Part shown: positions 1-7,322 of the stretch, piece by piece | How the letters are laid out: every line of letters starts with the position of its first letter | How positions within the stretch are numbered: the first letter of the stretch is position 1 | Assembly (NCBI GenBank): GCA_964641395.1 | Contig: CAZXKQ010000021.1 | Coordinates: forward strand, 1-33,339 | From: CANQBR01 sp964641395 | GTDB lineage: Bacteria > Bacillota > Negativicutes > Acidaminococcales > Acidaminococcaceae | Direction of reading: 5' to 3' | DNA: 33,339 nt | Made by a program: the position numbers and the translations under genes | Notes under the pieces: generated by a model | Told to the model about the DNA's origin: nothing | The model's database searches: none | What the model saw: the letters and a program-made list of their open reading frames with translations, nothing else

Positions 1-60
1 GAGAAAGCTCTCCCTTTTTTCCCTGACCCGGTCGGGCCTGTCCAAGGCTGCTGAGGGGGG

Positions 61-966
61 CTAGTTAGCTTCTTGACACCCCACATGCTTCCTCAGCACA
101 TCCACAAAGGCCTCCATGGCCGCAGAAGGCTGTTTGCCGTAGATGAGGCCGTAGGGCATCTGGTAGTCCCAGGCCATAGGCAGGGTCAGCAGGGAGGGGT
201 GCACCTCCGCCCAGATATCCATGCTCTCCATCAGGTAGTTCAACCGCTCGCACTCGTTGAACACGGAGGTGTCGTAGAGGTTGGGCAGGTCTACGATCTT
301 GATGCGGGGATGGTGGGCCAGGATGTCGTCCCGCAGGGCGTTGAGGACGGGGCTGTCCCCCCGGCGGACCAGCATGAGGCTTTCCCCCTCCACATCCTCC
401 CAGGTGAGGCTCTTCTTCCTGGCCAGCCGGTGCTTGCGGGGGACGGCTAGGCGGCAGGGTATCTTCTCCAGGAGCAAAATACTGTGCTGGGCCCGCCAGG
501 TGCTGGAATCACAGGGCCCCACGAAGCAGTCTATCTCCTTCCCCAGGGCGGCGAGGACGGCGGCCAGGCCGGCAGGGGCGTCGTCAAAGGGGACGAGGCG
601 GATCTGGAAGGGCAGGGTGCCGTCGTCGATCTCCCCCCACAGATCAATCAGCCTTTTACAGGGGCGCAGGATGGAGGTGCCGATGCGGATGAGGTACTGC
701 TCCGCCAGGGCCGCCTGCTTGGCCCTGCGGACTGCCGCCTCCGCCAGCTCCAGCAGCTGTTTGCCGTCCTGGTAGATGGATTTGCCGGCGGCAGTCAGCC
801 CCACCCCTTGGTGGGTCCGCTCCAACAGCTTCACCCCTATGAGCCCCTCCAGCTTGTTCATCTGGTTCATGACGGAGGCGGGGGTGGTGTACAATTTTTG
901 GGCCGCCTGCAGGAAACTGCCCTGCTCGGCCACGGTGATGAAGGTGGTAAGCTCCTTGAGGTACAT
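61..966 (-). CDS. LysR family transcriptional regulator
   Basis: A 301-residue protein with the standard LysR plan. An N-terminal winged helix-turn-helix covers about residues 1-60 (it begins MYLKELTTFITVAEQGSF, with the recognition-helix segment ASVMNQMNKLE), followed by a linker helix and an effector-binding domain at about residues 90-290. The length is normal for the family. The start is the ATG at 964-966. The gene diverges from the dehydrogenase gene at 1154, the usual LysR arrangement in which the regulator controls its neighbour and itself. A consensus-like promoter with a palindrome at the transcription start lies directly upstream (987-1031). The inducer is not predictable from sequence; the neighbouring reductases suggest a carbonyl compound (inference). 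Confidence 0.93.
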   Translation of the reverse strand: MYLKELTTFITVAEQGSFLQAAQKLYTTPASVMNQMNKLEGLIGVKLLERTHQGVGLTAAGKSIYQDGKQLLELAEAAVRRAKQAALAEQYLIRIGTSILRPCKRLIDLWGEIDDGTLPFQIRLVPFDDAPAGLAAVLAALGKEIDCFVGPCDSSTWRAQHSILLLEKIPCRLAVPRKHRLARKKSLTWEDVEGESLMLVRRGDSPVLNALRDDILAHHPRIKIVDLPNLYDTSVFNECERLNYLMESMDIWAEVHPSLLTLPMAWDYQMPYGLIYGKQPSAAMEAFVDVLRKHVGCQEAN

Positions 967-986
967 AGCCAGGCCCCTTCGCTTTT

Positions 987-1002
987 AGCTTTTCTAAAAG
1001 CT
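987..1002. promoter_or_regulatory. 16-bp palindrome at the lysR transcription start
   Basis: AGCTTTT and AAAAGCT form 7-bp inverted arms around a 2-bp centre. The element lies just downstream of the -10 of the minus-strand lysR promoter, over the expected transcription start. That position suits an autorepression operator for the LysR protein (inference). Confidence 0.5.
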
Positions 1003-1031
1003 ATTATAAACTTTTGGTTCTTCCCCGTCAA
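1003..1031 (-). promoter_or_regulatory. sigma-70 type promoter of the lysR gene
   Basis: On the minus strand, TTGACG (1026-1031) and TATAAT (1003-1008) are separated by exactly 17 nt. The expected start is near 996, giving a leader of about 30 nt to the ATG at 966. No equally good promoter was found for the divergent dehydrogenase gene; TAAAAT at 1044-1049 is a weak candidate -10. Confidence 0.75.
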
Positions 1032-1153
1032 GGAAGGCCCTGTTAAAATAGGGGTAGCCAGGGCAGGGGGGCTGCGGCTCCGGAAGGGTGCCGCCCCCGC
1101 CTCAGGAGGCGGCAAGGCCTTCGTAACTACCCTCAGGCAAAGGAGGAAGCGCT

Positions 1154-1798
1154 ATGAAAAAGACCATTATCGTGGTAGGAGCAGGCAGGGGCCTGGGTAA
1201 CGGTATAGCAGAGAAGTTCGGCAGCTGCGGCTTCCGGGTGATCTTGCTGGCTAGGAGCGCAGAGCACCTGCGGGACTACGCCGCCGCCTTTGCCGCCAAG
1301 GGCATAGAGGTGTACACCCAGGTGGCCGACGTGGCAGATCTGGCGGCCTTCACCGCCACCCTGCGGCAACTGCTGGCCACCTACGGTACGCCGGAGGTGC
1401 TGTTCTACAATGTAGGCGTCACGGTAGCCGATGCAGAGGTGAGCCTCTCCCCCCAGACCCTCCTGGAGCGTTACACCGTAGACGTGGTAGGCGCTTACGC
1501 CTGCATCCGGCTGCTGGACACAGAGGCCTTCGCGGCCAAGCAGGGGGCCATCCTCCTGACCGGCGGCGGCCTGGCCCTCCAGCCCTACGCCGGCTACCTG
1601 CCCCTCTCCATGGATAAGGCGGCCCTGCGGGCCATGGTCCAGGCCCTGCACCCTGTGCTGCAGGCCAAGGGCATCTACCTGGGAACCGTACAGGTCACCG
1701 GCCTGGTAGGCTCCAACGACTTCTACTCCCCTGCCACCATCGGGGAGGAATTCTGGAAGCTGTATACGGAGCGGAGCAGCATGGAGCTCATCCACTGA
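1154..1798 (+). CDS. atypical short-chain dehydrogenase/reductase (SDR family)
   Basis: This 214-residue protein has a Rossmann fold beginning VVGAGRGLGNGIA (residues 7-19), a glycine-rich NAD(P)-binding loop. Residues 34-35 (Arg-Ser) after strand 2 are compatible with NADP preference. The NNAG-like segment is YNVGVT at about residue 85. The classical catalytic tetrad is not intact. Lys155 is present, but the Tyr expected at 151 is Leu, the Ser near 138 lies in a TGGG stretch, and the Asn near 111 is not seen. Tyr148, seven residues before the Lys, may be the family's substitute (from memory of related SDRs with a TGGG segment). The protein is short for an SDR. A Shine-Dalgarno AAAGGAGG lies just before the ATG. 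It is probably the first gene of a reductase operon with the two aldo/keto reductases downstream. Confidence 0.85.
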   Translation: MKKTIIVVGAGRGLGNGIAEKFGSCGFRVILLARSAEHLRDYAAAFAAKGIEVYTQVADVADLAAFTATLRQLLATYGTPEVLFYNVGVTVADAEVSLSPQTLLERYTVDVVGAYACIRLLDTEAFAAKQGAILLTGGGLALQPYAGYLPLSMDKAALRAMVQALHPVLQAKGIYLGTVQVTGLVGSNDFYSPATIGEEFWKLYTERSSMELIH

Positions 1799-1806
1799 TT
1801 ATTAAC

Positions 1807-1826
1807 CCTGCCGTCTGTCTGGCAGG
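1807..1826 (+). other. small hairpin between SDR and first aldo/keto reductase gene
   Basis: CCTGCC (1807-1812) and GGCAGG (1821-1826) form a 6-bp stem with an 8-nt loop. Flanking AACCC and GGGTT could extend it imperfectly. There is no T-run, so it is more likely an mRNA processing or stability element than a terminator. Confidence 0.3.
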
Positions 1827-1858
1827 AGCGTTGGGTTCATTACAGAGGAGGTAGAAGG

Positions 1859-2860
1859 ATGAAGACGAGGTTTTTGCGGGACTTACAAGTTTCAGCTATC
1901 GGCATGGGCTGCATGGGCTTCACCCACGCCTACGGGGAGCAGCCCCCTGAGGCGGAAGGCATAAGGCTGGTGCACCAGGCCTTCGAGCTGGGCTGCAACT
2001 TCTTCGATACCGCCGAAATGTATTCTTATTTCAAAAACGAGGAATTCGTCGGCAAGGCCTTGAAGGGGCTGCCTAGGGACAGGGTCGTCATCTCTGACAA
2101 ATTCTGGCCCTCACCCCTGCCGGGCCAGGAGGCGCCGGAGGGCAAGCTGAGCGAGGCAGGCATCCGCAAGGCCCTGGAGGCCTCCCTCCGCCGCCTGCAG
2201 ACCGACTACCTAGATCTCTACACCGAGCACCAAATGGACGAGGGCAGCGAGGAGCAGGTGGCGGAAATCATGGGCAAGCTGATCAAGGAGGGCAAGATAC
2301 GGGGCTGGGGCCAGTCCTCCCCCCGGGCGGAGCAAATCCGCAAGGCCCACAGGGTGACTCCCATTACCGCCATCCAGAGCGAGTACTCTATGATGGAGCG
2401 GAAGTGGGAAAAGGAGGTGCTGCCCCTCTGCAAGGAGCTGGGCATCGGCTTCGTGGCCTTTTCCCCCATGGGGAACGGCTTCCTCAGCGGTAAGTACGAT
2501 GCCACCGCCTCCTTCCAAAAAAACGACCTGCGCACAGTAATCACCCGTTTCAGCAAGGAGAATATGGCCGCCAACCAGCCCCTGCTAGACCTGGTACGGC
2601 GTTTTGCCGCAGAAAAGCACTGCACCCCGGCCCAGATCGGCCTGGCCTGGGTCCTGGCCGGCGGCGACTTCATCGTGCCCATCCCCGGCATGCGGAAGGA
2701 GGAGCGGGTGAGGGAGAACCTGGCCGCTGCCGACATCCAGCTAACCCCGGAAGAATACGCCGCCATCAACGCCCAGTTGGACCAGCTCACCGTCTACGGC
2801 ACCCGGGACGGCAGGGATATCAAGAAACTGGGAACCATACCGGCGGATACTGATAAGTAG
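1859..2860 (+). CDS. aldo/keto reductase
   Basis: A 333-residue TIM-barrel NADPH-dependent reductase of aldehydes and ketones, close in style to the YakC/AKR13 group of larger bacterial AKRs. The catalytic tetrad can be read as Asp50 and Tyr55 in FFDTAEMY, Lys81 in SDKFW, and His124 in TEHQMD. The C-terminal cofactor site is represented by PIPGMRKEERVRENL, where NADPH-phosphate contacts are usual. The length is normal. A strong GGAGG ribosome binding site precedes the ATG. It lies 60 nt after the SDR gene and 52 nt before a second, dissimilar AKR, all in one orientation, so the three reductases are probably cotranscribed. The substrate is unknown. Confidence 0.92.
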   Translation: MKTRFLRDLQVSAIGMGCMGFTHAYGEQPPEAEGIRLVHQAFELGCNFFDTAEMYSYFKNEEFVGKALKGLPRDRVVISDKFWPSPLPGQEAPEGKLSEAGIRKALEASLRRLQTDYLDLYTEHQMDEGSEEQVAEIMGKLIKEGKIRGWGQSSPRAEQIRKAHRVTPITAIQSEYSMMERKWEKEVLPLCKELGIGFVAFSPMGNGFLSGKYDATASFQKNDLRTVITRFSKENMAANQPLLDLVRRFAAEKHCTPAQIGLAWVLAGGDFIVPIPGMRKEERVRENLAAADIQLTPEEYAAINAQLDQLTVYGTRDGRDIKKLGTIPADTDK

Positions 2861-2912
2861 GCCCTTAGGGCCTGCCAAGGCAGCTTCAGCTGGAGGAAAG
2901 GAGTTCTTGCCC

Positions 2913-3710
2913 ATGGCCTCTGTCACCTTGAATAACGGCGTAGAAATGCCCCTCCTAGGTTACGGCACCTACCAAACCCCGCCCCGCCTCACCGAAGGCT
3001 GCGTGAGGGCGGCCCTGGAGGCAGGCTACCGCTCCATCGACACCGCCCAGTGCTACGGCAACGAAGAGGAGGTGGGCCGGGCCTGCCGCAACTCCGGCCT
3101 GCCCCGGCGGGAGCTGTTCATCACCACCAAGCTGTGGGGCTGTTACGCCTACCGAGACACCCTGCGCTCCATCGATGCCTCCTTGCACAGCCTGGGGCTG
3201 GACTATATCGACCTGCTGCTGCTCCATGAGCCCAGCGGCCGGGTGTACGAGATCTACCGGGCCATGGAAGACGCCTACCGAGAAGGCAAGCTACGGGCCA
3301 TAGGGGTGTCCAATTTCTTGGAGGAGCGCTATACCGCCTTGTTGGAGCACTGCCAGGTGGTGCCCGCCGTCAACCAGGTGGAAACCCATGTCTTCCGCCA
3401 ACAAAAAAAGCTGCGGCTCTTGGAGCAACAGCAGGGCACCCGCCACGAAAGCTGGTCCCCCCTGGCCTGTGGCAGGAACGGCATCTTCACCCATCCAGTG
3501 CTGACGGCCATCGCCCGGCAGCACGGCAAGACGGTGGCCCAGGTGGCCCTGAGGTTCTTGCTACAGCAGGACATCATCGTCATCCCTAAGACCACCCACA
3601 GGGAGCGGATGGAGGAAAACCTGGCCGCCGCCTCCTTCACCCTGACTGCCGCCGACATGGCCGCCTTGGAACAGTTGGAGGAGGGCAGGAGCCTCTTCGG
3701 CTGGTGGTAG
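2913..3710 (+). CDS. aldo/keto reductase, 2,5-diketo-gluconate reductase type
   Basis: A 265-residue AKR of the smaller AKR5-like type. The tetrad is Asp43 and Tyr48 (SIDTAQCYGNE), Lys73 (TTKLW) and His105 (LLLLHEP). The phosphate-binding motif IPKTTHRERMEEN sits near the C-terminus, and ALRFLLQ is the usual helix before it. An in-frame TTG lies six bases earlier at 2907, but the ATG at 2913 has the better spacing (9 nt) from AAAGGAG at 2898-2903, so the ATG is preferred. It is the last gene of the presumed reductase operon, and no clear terminator was seen before the convergent gene at 3773. It probably reduces small carbonyls; the physiological substrate cannot be told. Confidence 0.9.
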   Translation: MASVTLNNGVEMPLLGYGTYQTPPRLTEGCVRAALEAGYRSIDTAQCYGNEEEVGRACRNSGLPRRELFITTKLWGCYAYRDTLRSIDASLHSLGLDYIDLLLLHEPSGRVYEIYRAMEDAYREGKLRAIGVSNFLEERYTALLEHCQVVPAVNQVETHVFRQQKKLRLLEQQQGTRHESWSPLACGRNGIFTHPVLTAIARQHGKTVAQVALRFLLQQDIIVIPKTTHRERMEENLAAASFTLTAADMAALEQLEEGRSLFGWW

Positions 3711-3772
3711 GGGCCTGAGGGCTACACCGCCTGCCTAAAACGTAGCAGCCCTGGCGACCCACAGCTTTTCCA

Positions 3773-4345
3773 TTACTGGCTTGCTAGATCAAGAGGCCAG
3801 ACCTGCAGGTCAAAGGCCTCTTTTCTCTTTCCCGCTACCACCCATAGCCCCTTGCACACCTTCCTAGGAAGGTCCAGCAGGCCTTGCCGAGCCATTACAA
3901 CGATGTCTACTATACGTAAACAGCGGATATCATCCTTCCCAGTATTCAACAAAGAATTTATGAGGGGCTGCAGCTCTCTTTCGTCTGTGGCGAAGATAGG
4001 GATGGTGGCGGCCCTGGCATAGGCTAACGAGCACACCTCGCCCCTATTCTTCTTGGGGCGCCTTGGATCGATCATAACCCTAGACAGCAGGCGGAAGGCA
4101 GCGGTGTAGATCAGCCTCTCCTCCTTGGCGAGCAGTTCCTCGTTTACAAGTTCCACCTTCCCTTCCTGCACCAGGGCTTGTAACTGGCGGACGGCGGCGG
4201 TTGGCGCCATGACTTCTCCGTAGGCGTGACGATGCATGTAGAGCTTCTCCGCCACCTGGGGCAGGACCTCATACAGGTAGCGGTATTTGTCGCTACCTCC
4301 CAGCTTAATGCATAAATCGGCATCTATGATCATCCTGGCTATCAT
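3773..4345 (-). CDS. PIN-domain protein, possible toxin-like ribonuclease
   Basis: A 190-residue protein. The N-terminus MIIDADLCIKLG carries Asp8 and Asp10, a central GEVCSLAYARA carries Glu103, and FATDERE carries Asp121. These acidic positions and their order are those of PIN-domain metal-dependent nucleases (VapC-like fold), although a C-terminal stretch of about 50 residues extends beyond a minimal PIN domain. The start codon overlaps the stop of the upstream metalloprotease gene (ATGA), with a GAGGAGGAGG stretch just before it; an internal ATG at residue 5 is an alternative start. It is the last gene of an XRE / ImmA-IrrE / PIN module. A toxin or effector role is inferred from the fold and context, and enzymatic activity is unproven. 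Confidence 0.75.
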   Translation of the reverse strand: MIARMIIDADLCIKLGGSDKYRYLYEVLPQVAEKLYMHRHAYGEVMAPTAAVRQLQALVQEGKVELVNEELLAKEERLIYTAAFRLLSRVMIDPRRPKKNRGEVCSLAYARAATIPIFATDERELQPLINSLLNTGKDDIRCLRIVDIVVMARQGLLDLPRKVCKGLWVVAGKRKEAFDLQVWPLDLASQ

Positions 4346-5163
4346 GCCTCCTCCTCTACAGCCCTGGCCAGTTCTTCGTCAGAAGGAAAGGGGGCCTTCG
4401 CCGGCTCCTCTATGCCCAGCTCTGCCGGAACTAGGCCGCAGAGGTCTAGCAGATACTCCAATTTTTCATAACTGAGCAGCTGCCCCTCGTAGGCCTTGGC
4501 AGCCAGCTCTACTAGGTTGTCCATCACGATGCGGTGATCCGGTTCAAAGGTAGCCAGGCCGTACCTCTTCCTGTACTTCTTTACGGCCTCAGGCGGCAGG
4601 GCCGTAAGCGCGGCCAGTTCTCCTTCTCTGAGAAGGCCTACTTCCTGCAGCCGCTTGGCCATAGCTTGGTAGGGGACCATAAAGATATCCGCCAGCTTCA
4701 GCACTCCCCGCACGTCCAGCTTATCTATCCCGTGGAGGTCCAGCTCCTGCCTTACTAAGAGTTCATCTAGCAAAAATTCCGCTGCAAAGCGATTAGCCAG
4801 CCTTTCTTCAAGATCCACAGCCTCCCTCTGCAGCAGGTCGGCAGGCAGCAGGGCCGGCCCCTCTTCGTACCAGATATGGTACAGCTCATGGGCAGCTGCG
4901 AAGACCTGGCAGTCCACCGGTATGGAGGTATTGATGGCCACAAAGGGCTTGGCCAGACCACTGTCATCCTTGACTCCGCTGAGCCTGGTAAAGCCCCAAG
5001 GCGCTTCTACCCCCAAGGGATAATAGATCACTCTGGCATAGATGCCGAGGATGGAGAAGATCTGCGTTCCGATAATGTCATTGCTTTTCCGGCACTCGCC
5101 CAGCTTCTCCCTGGCCCGCTTCCTTATCTCGGCAAGCTCTCCTGCTCCCAGTTCCCTACCCAT
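4342..5163 (-). CDS. ImmA/IrrE family metallo-endopeptidase
   Basis: A 273-residue protein. The zinc-protease motif HELYH (residues 92-96) lies in the ImmA/IrrE (COG2856) context AAAHELYHIWYEEGP, followed by the typical helix EERLANRFAAEFLL that supplies the third metal ligand. The C-terminal half continues the usual fold of this family. Known relatives (ImmA of ICEBs1, IrrE/PprI of Deinococcus) cleave a partner XRE-type repressor and so switch on genes. The ATG at 5161-5163 is preferred because GGAGGA lies 8 nt upstream and it overlaps the end of the XRE gene by 8 nt; longer in-frame starts would lie deep inside that gene. The overlap on both sides indicates one translationally coupled transcript. 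Confidence 0.9.
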   Translation of the reverse strand: MGRELGAGELAEIRKRAREKLGECRKSNDIIGTQIFSILGIYARVIYYPLGVEAPWGFTRLSGVKDDSGLAKPFVAINTSIPVDCQVFAAAHELYHIWYEEGPALLPADLLQREAVDLEERLANRFAAEFLLDELLVRQELDLHGIDKLDVRGVLKLADIFMVPYQAMAKRLQEVGLLREGELAALTALPPEAVKKYRKRYGLATFEPDHRIVMDNLVELAAKAYEGQLLSYEKLEYLLDLCGLVPAELGIEEPAKAPFPSDEELARAVEEEA

Positions 5164-5500
5164 AGAGTAAGTCCTCCAAAAAGTGTATTTCATCAATGGC
5201 CCTGCGTATGGTATCAACCTTAGCCAGGGTTTCTTCGTCTCTAACCCTGCCCATGAAGTTAAAAACTGCTGCTGCAGAAGGCTCTGCTGTCACAGTGAGC
5301 AGTTCATCTGTAGTAGTGCCTAGTACCGTGGCAATCTTAGCCAGTTCCCTGGCGTTGAGGGCCTTGTTGCCTCTGATTATTTTGCTCATCACCTGCTTGG
5401 AAAGGCCCAACTCGTCGGCTAAGCGCTGCTGGGTCAGCCCCTTGCAGGCCAGGAGCCGCTTAATGTTCTCCCCCATCTGGCCAAAATCTGTAGCGTACAT
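5156..5500 (-). CDS. XRE family transcriptional repressor
   Basis: This 114-residue protein has a Cro/C1-type helix-turn-helix at about residues 10-62 (MGENIKRLLACKGLTQQRLA, then LGLSKQVMSKIIRG). A short helical C-terminus follows that could dimerise or be the cleavage target of the adjoining protease (inference). The start chosen is the ATG at 5498-5500, 8 nt after GGAGG at 5509-5513. A longer frame to 5554 would run through the promoter. It is the first gene of the module and probably represses its own promoter, where inverted and direct repeats occur (5549-5597). Confidence 0.92.
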   Translation of the reverse strand: MYATDFGQMGENIKRLLACKGLTQQRLADELGLSKQVMSKIIRGNKALNARELAKIATVLGTTTDELLTVTAEPSAAAVFNFMGRVRDEETLAKVDTIRRAIDEIHFLEDLLYG

Positions 5501-5525
5501 CACCCAAGCCTCCTCTCTCGGAGTA

Positions 5526-5554
5526 AGCGTAGCACAGCTACCGACAAAAGTCAA
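5526..5554 (-). promoter_or_regulatory. promoter of the XRE / ImmA / PIN module
   Basis: On the minus strand, TTGACT (5549-5554) and TACGCT (5526-5531) are 17 nt apart. The -10 is only a partial match. Expected transcription start is near 5519, just before the ribosome binding site of the XRE gene. Confidence 0.6.
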
Positions 5555-5597
5555 TATTTTGTTGACGAAAAGTTATATACATTAACTTTTTGTTGAC
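5550..5597. promoter_or_regulatory. operator-like repeat cluster upstream of the XRE gene
   Basis: Three overlapping patterns are visible. GTCAA (5550-5554) and TTGAC (5562-5566) form an inverted repeat over the -35. AAAAGTTA (5568-5575) and TAACTTTT (5583-5590) form an 8-bp inverted repeat with a 7-nt spacer. TTTTGTTGAC occurs twice as a direct repeat (5557-5566 and 5588-5597). This layout suits cooperative binding by the XRE repressor (inference). Confidence 0.6.
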
Positions 5598-5618
5598 TGC
5601 ATCCTGCCCACCACCTCC

Positions 5619-5647
5619 TTGTAAGCCTGGCAGCTAAATGTTATAAT
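5619..5647 (+). promoter_or_regulatory. extended -10 promoter of the beta-hydroxyacid dehydrogenase gene
   Basis: TTGTAA (5619-5624), a 17-nt spacer and TATAAT (5642-5647), with TG one base upstream of the -10 (5639-5640). Expected start near 5654. This promoter lies over the in-frame ATG at 5646, which rules that codon out as the gene start. Confidence 0.72.
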
Positions 5648-5690
5648 GGGAAGAACCAACAGCGCCAGTACAGGACAAGGAGGTCATTCC

Positions 5691-6554
5691 ATGGAGAAAA
5701 TAGCTTTTATCGGCCTGGGCATCATGGGCAAGGCCATGGCCCGCAACCTGCTGCGGGCCGGCTTTGAACTCCACATCTACGCCCGCACCAAGGCCAAGGT
5801 GGAGGACGTGATAGCCGCCGGGGCCCGCTTCCACCCTAGCATCAAGGAGGCAGTGGCCGGCTGCCAGGCCGTCATCACCATCGTAGGCTTCCCCCAGGAC
5901 GTGGAGGAGGTCTACCTAGCCCCCGGCAACATCATGGACAGCGCCCCTGCCGGCGCCTACCTAATAGACATGACCACCTCCAGCCCCGCCCTGGCCCAAA
6001 AGCTGCACCAGCTAGGCAGCGCCAAGGGCTACAGGGTGCTGGATGCCCCGGTTACCGGCGGCGACAGCGGCGCCAGGGCCGGCACCCTCTCCATCTTGGT
6101 GGGAGGCAGCCGGGAGGACTACGAAGCCTGCCAGGCCATCTTCAGGGCCATGGGCAGCAAGCTCAACTACTTCGGCGGCCCAGGCAGCGGCCAACACGCC
6201 AAACTGGCCAACCAGATCGTCATCGCCGGCACCCTCTCCGGGGTCTGCGAAGGCCTAGCCTACGCCCAGGCCCAAGGGCTGGATGCCAGGCTGTGGCTGG
6301 ACAGCGTCAGCAGCGGGGCGGCAGGCAGCGCCCAGATGCAGGCCTTCGGCCCCAAGTTGTTAGCCGGGAATCTGGAACCCGGCTTCTTCCTGAAGCACTT
6401 CATCAAGGACATGGGCCTGGCCGCAGAGGCAGCCCAGGCCGTAGGCCTCAAGCTGGATGTGTTAGAGCAGGTCCTGGCCACCTACCGAGGCCTGGCCGCC
6501 CAAGGGCTAGGAGAGCTAGGCACCCAGGCCCTGATCAAACACTACCTAAAGTAA
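5691..6554 (+). CDS. NAD(P)-dependent beta-hydroxyacid dehydrogenase (GarR / 3-hydroxyisobutyrate dehydrogenase family)
   Basis: A 287-residue protein of normal family length. The Rossmann loop is IGLGIMGKAMARNL (residues 7-20). The substrate-binding signature is DAPVTGGDSGARAGTLSILV (about 118-137). The catalytic Lys171 is in GQHAKLANQ. Family members interconvert 2-hydroxy-3-oxopropionate and glycerate, or 3-hydroxyisobutyrate and methylmalonate semialdehyde; substrate assignment from sequence alone is unsafe. Arg31-Thr33 after strand 2 favours NADP over NAD (inference). The start is the ATG at 5691, 7 nt after AAGGAGG (5677-5683). It is a single-gene unit with its own promoter and terminator. 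Confidence 0.93.
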   Translation: MEKIAFIGLGIMGKAMARNLLRAGFELHIYARTKAKVEDVIAAGARFHPSIKEAVAGCQAVITIVGFPQDVEEVYLAPGNIMDSAPAGAYLIDMTTSSPALAQKLHQLGSAKGYRVLDAPVTGGDSGARAGTLSILVGGSREDYEACQAIFRAMGSKLNYFGGPGSGQHAKLANQIVIAGTLSGVCEGLAYAQAQGLDARLWLDSVSSGAAGSAQMQAFGPKLLAGNLEPGFFLKHFIKDMGLAAEAAQAVGLKLDVLEQVLATYRGLAAQGLGELGTQALIKHYLK

Positions 6555-6581
6555 GGCCGGCCCCAGGCCGCAACGCCCAGT

Positions 6582-6614
6582 CCCCTTGGCCACCCCCTGG
6601 CCGAGGGGCTTTTT
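6582..6614 (+). terminator. rho-independent terminator after the dehydrogenase gene
   Basis: The arms 6582-6591 (CCCCTTGGCC) and 6599-6608 (GGCCGAGGGG) pair over 10 bp with one G-T wobble, and are followed by a T-run at 6610-6614. Confidence 0.8.
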
Positions 6615-6862
6615 GTTGTCTTTTTACTGCCTCAGCGCCCTCCTATCCCTACCCAGGTGACGCTGTAACCCCCCTTCCCAGGGCCTGTAAGGCCGTGCAA
6701 GGGCAGGAAGGTCGGCTAGGGGGAGGGCGGTGGGCCCCGACTTTATTATTTTGTAAGATTTTATTATTCCTTGTTTAATACTGTTTATACAGTGTTACCT
6801 CTATGTTTTAGCTTTAGTTGTAGAGTTTTATTTAAAATACGAACAAATTTAGCAGATTTTTC
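6615..6862. other. non-coding gap, AT-rich in its second half
   Basis: No credible gene was seen. The DNA turns AT-rich from about 6740. An inverted repeat ACTGT / ACAGT with a 4-nt spacer lies at 6780-6793, a possible protein site of unknown meaning. The stretch leads into the promoter at 6863. Confidence 0.5.
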
Positions 6863-6891
6863 TTGACAAAGGGAGGCGCCTATAGTATTAT
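6863..6891 (+). promoter_or_regulatory. strong promoter of the LysM gene
   Basis: TTGACA (6863-6868), a 17-nt spacer and TATTAT (6886-6891). Expected start near 6898, leaving a leader of about 40 nt. Confidence 0.8.
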
Positions 6892-6936
6892 TAACTCACA
6901 AACCCAAGGTAACCTGTTGGAAGGTTGGTGAACGAA

Positions 6937-7221
6937 ATGCGCAAATTCCTCCTCCTCTCCTGTGCAGCCCTCTGCCTGTACGGCTTCTACTCCTTCTCCT
7001 TTGCTAGCCAGCCAGTGTACCAAAACCACCAAGTCCTGGTCACCACCGGCGACAGCCTCTGGAGCATAGCCAGCCGCTACGCCGCCCCGGGGGAAGACGT
7101 GCGGGAGGTAGTCTACCGCATCACTAAGGCCAGCCACCTGCGGAGCAAGACCCTGCAGCCAGGCCAGGTCCTCCTGGTGCCCCTGCCCGCTGCTGAACAG
7201 ATCCTCCTGGCCGCCAAATAG
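6937..7221 (+). CDS. small LysM-domain cell-wall-binding protein
   Basis: From the ATG at 6937 this is 94 residues. It has an N-terminal hydrophobic segment (RKFLLLSCAALCLYGFYSFSF) acting as a signal peptide or anchor, then one LysM repeat at about residues 30-82 (VLVTTGDSLWSIASRY to PGQVLLVPL). LysM binds peptidoglycan or chitin-like sugars. The size and single LysM recall YneA-type division-inhibitor proteins, but no SOS box or lexA neighbour was seen, so that role is only a guess. In-frame TTG (6925) and GTG (6928) are alternative starts adding a few residues. It has its own strong promoter. Confidence 0.82.
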   Translation: MRKFLLLSCAALCLYGFYSFSFASQPVYQNHQVLVTTGDSLWSIASRYAAPGEDVREVVYRITKASHLRSKTLQPGQVLLVPLPAAEQILLAAK

Positions 7222-7322
7222 GGCAGCCCTGGCAGCTGGATAAATTTCTCCCCTCTGGCAAGATTTCAGCCCTCCTTGTCGAATAAGGCAGTTAACCAGC
7301 TGAAAAAAGGAGGTACTTCCAG

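Noticed and set aside
1085..1115. GC-rich hairpin before the SDR gene as a terminator or attenuator
   Set aside because: Arms such as CCGCC/GGCGG exist but the loop is small and no T-run follows; likely base composition.
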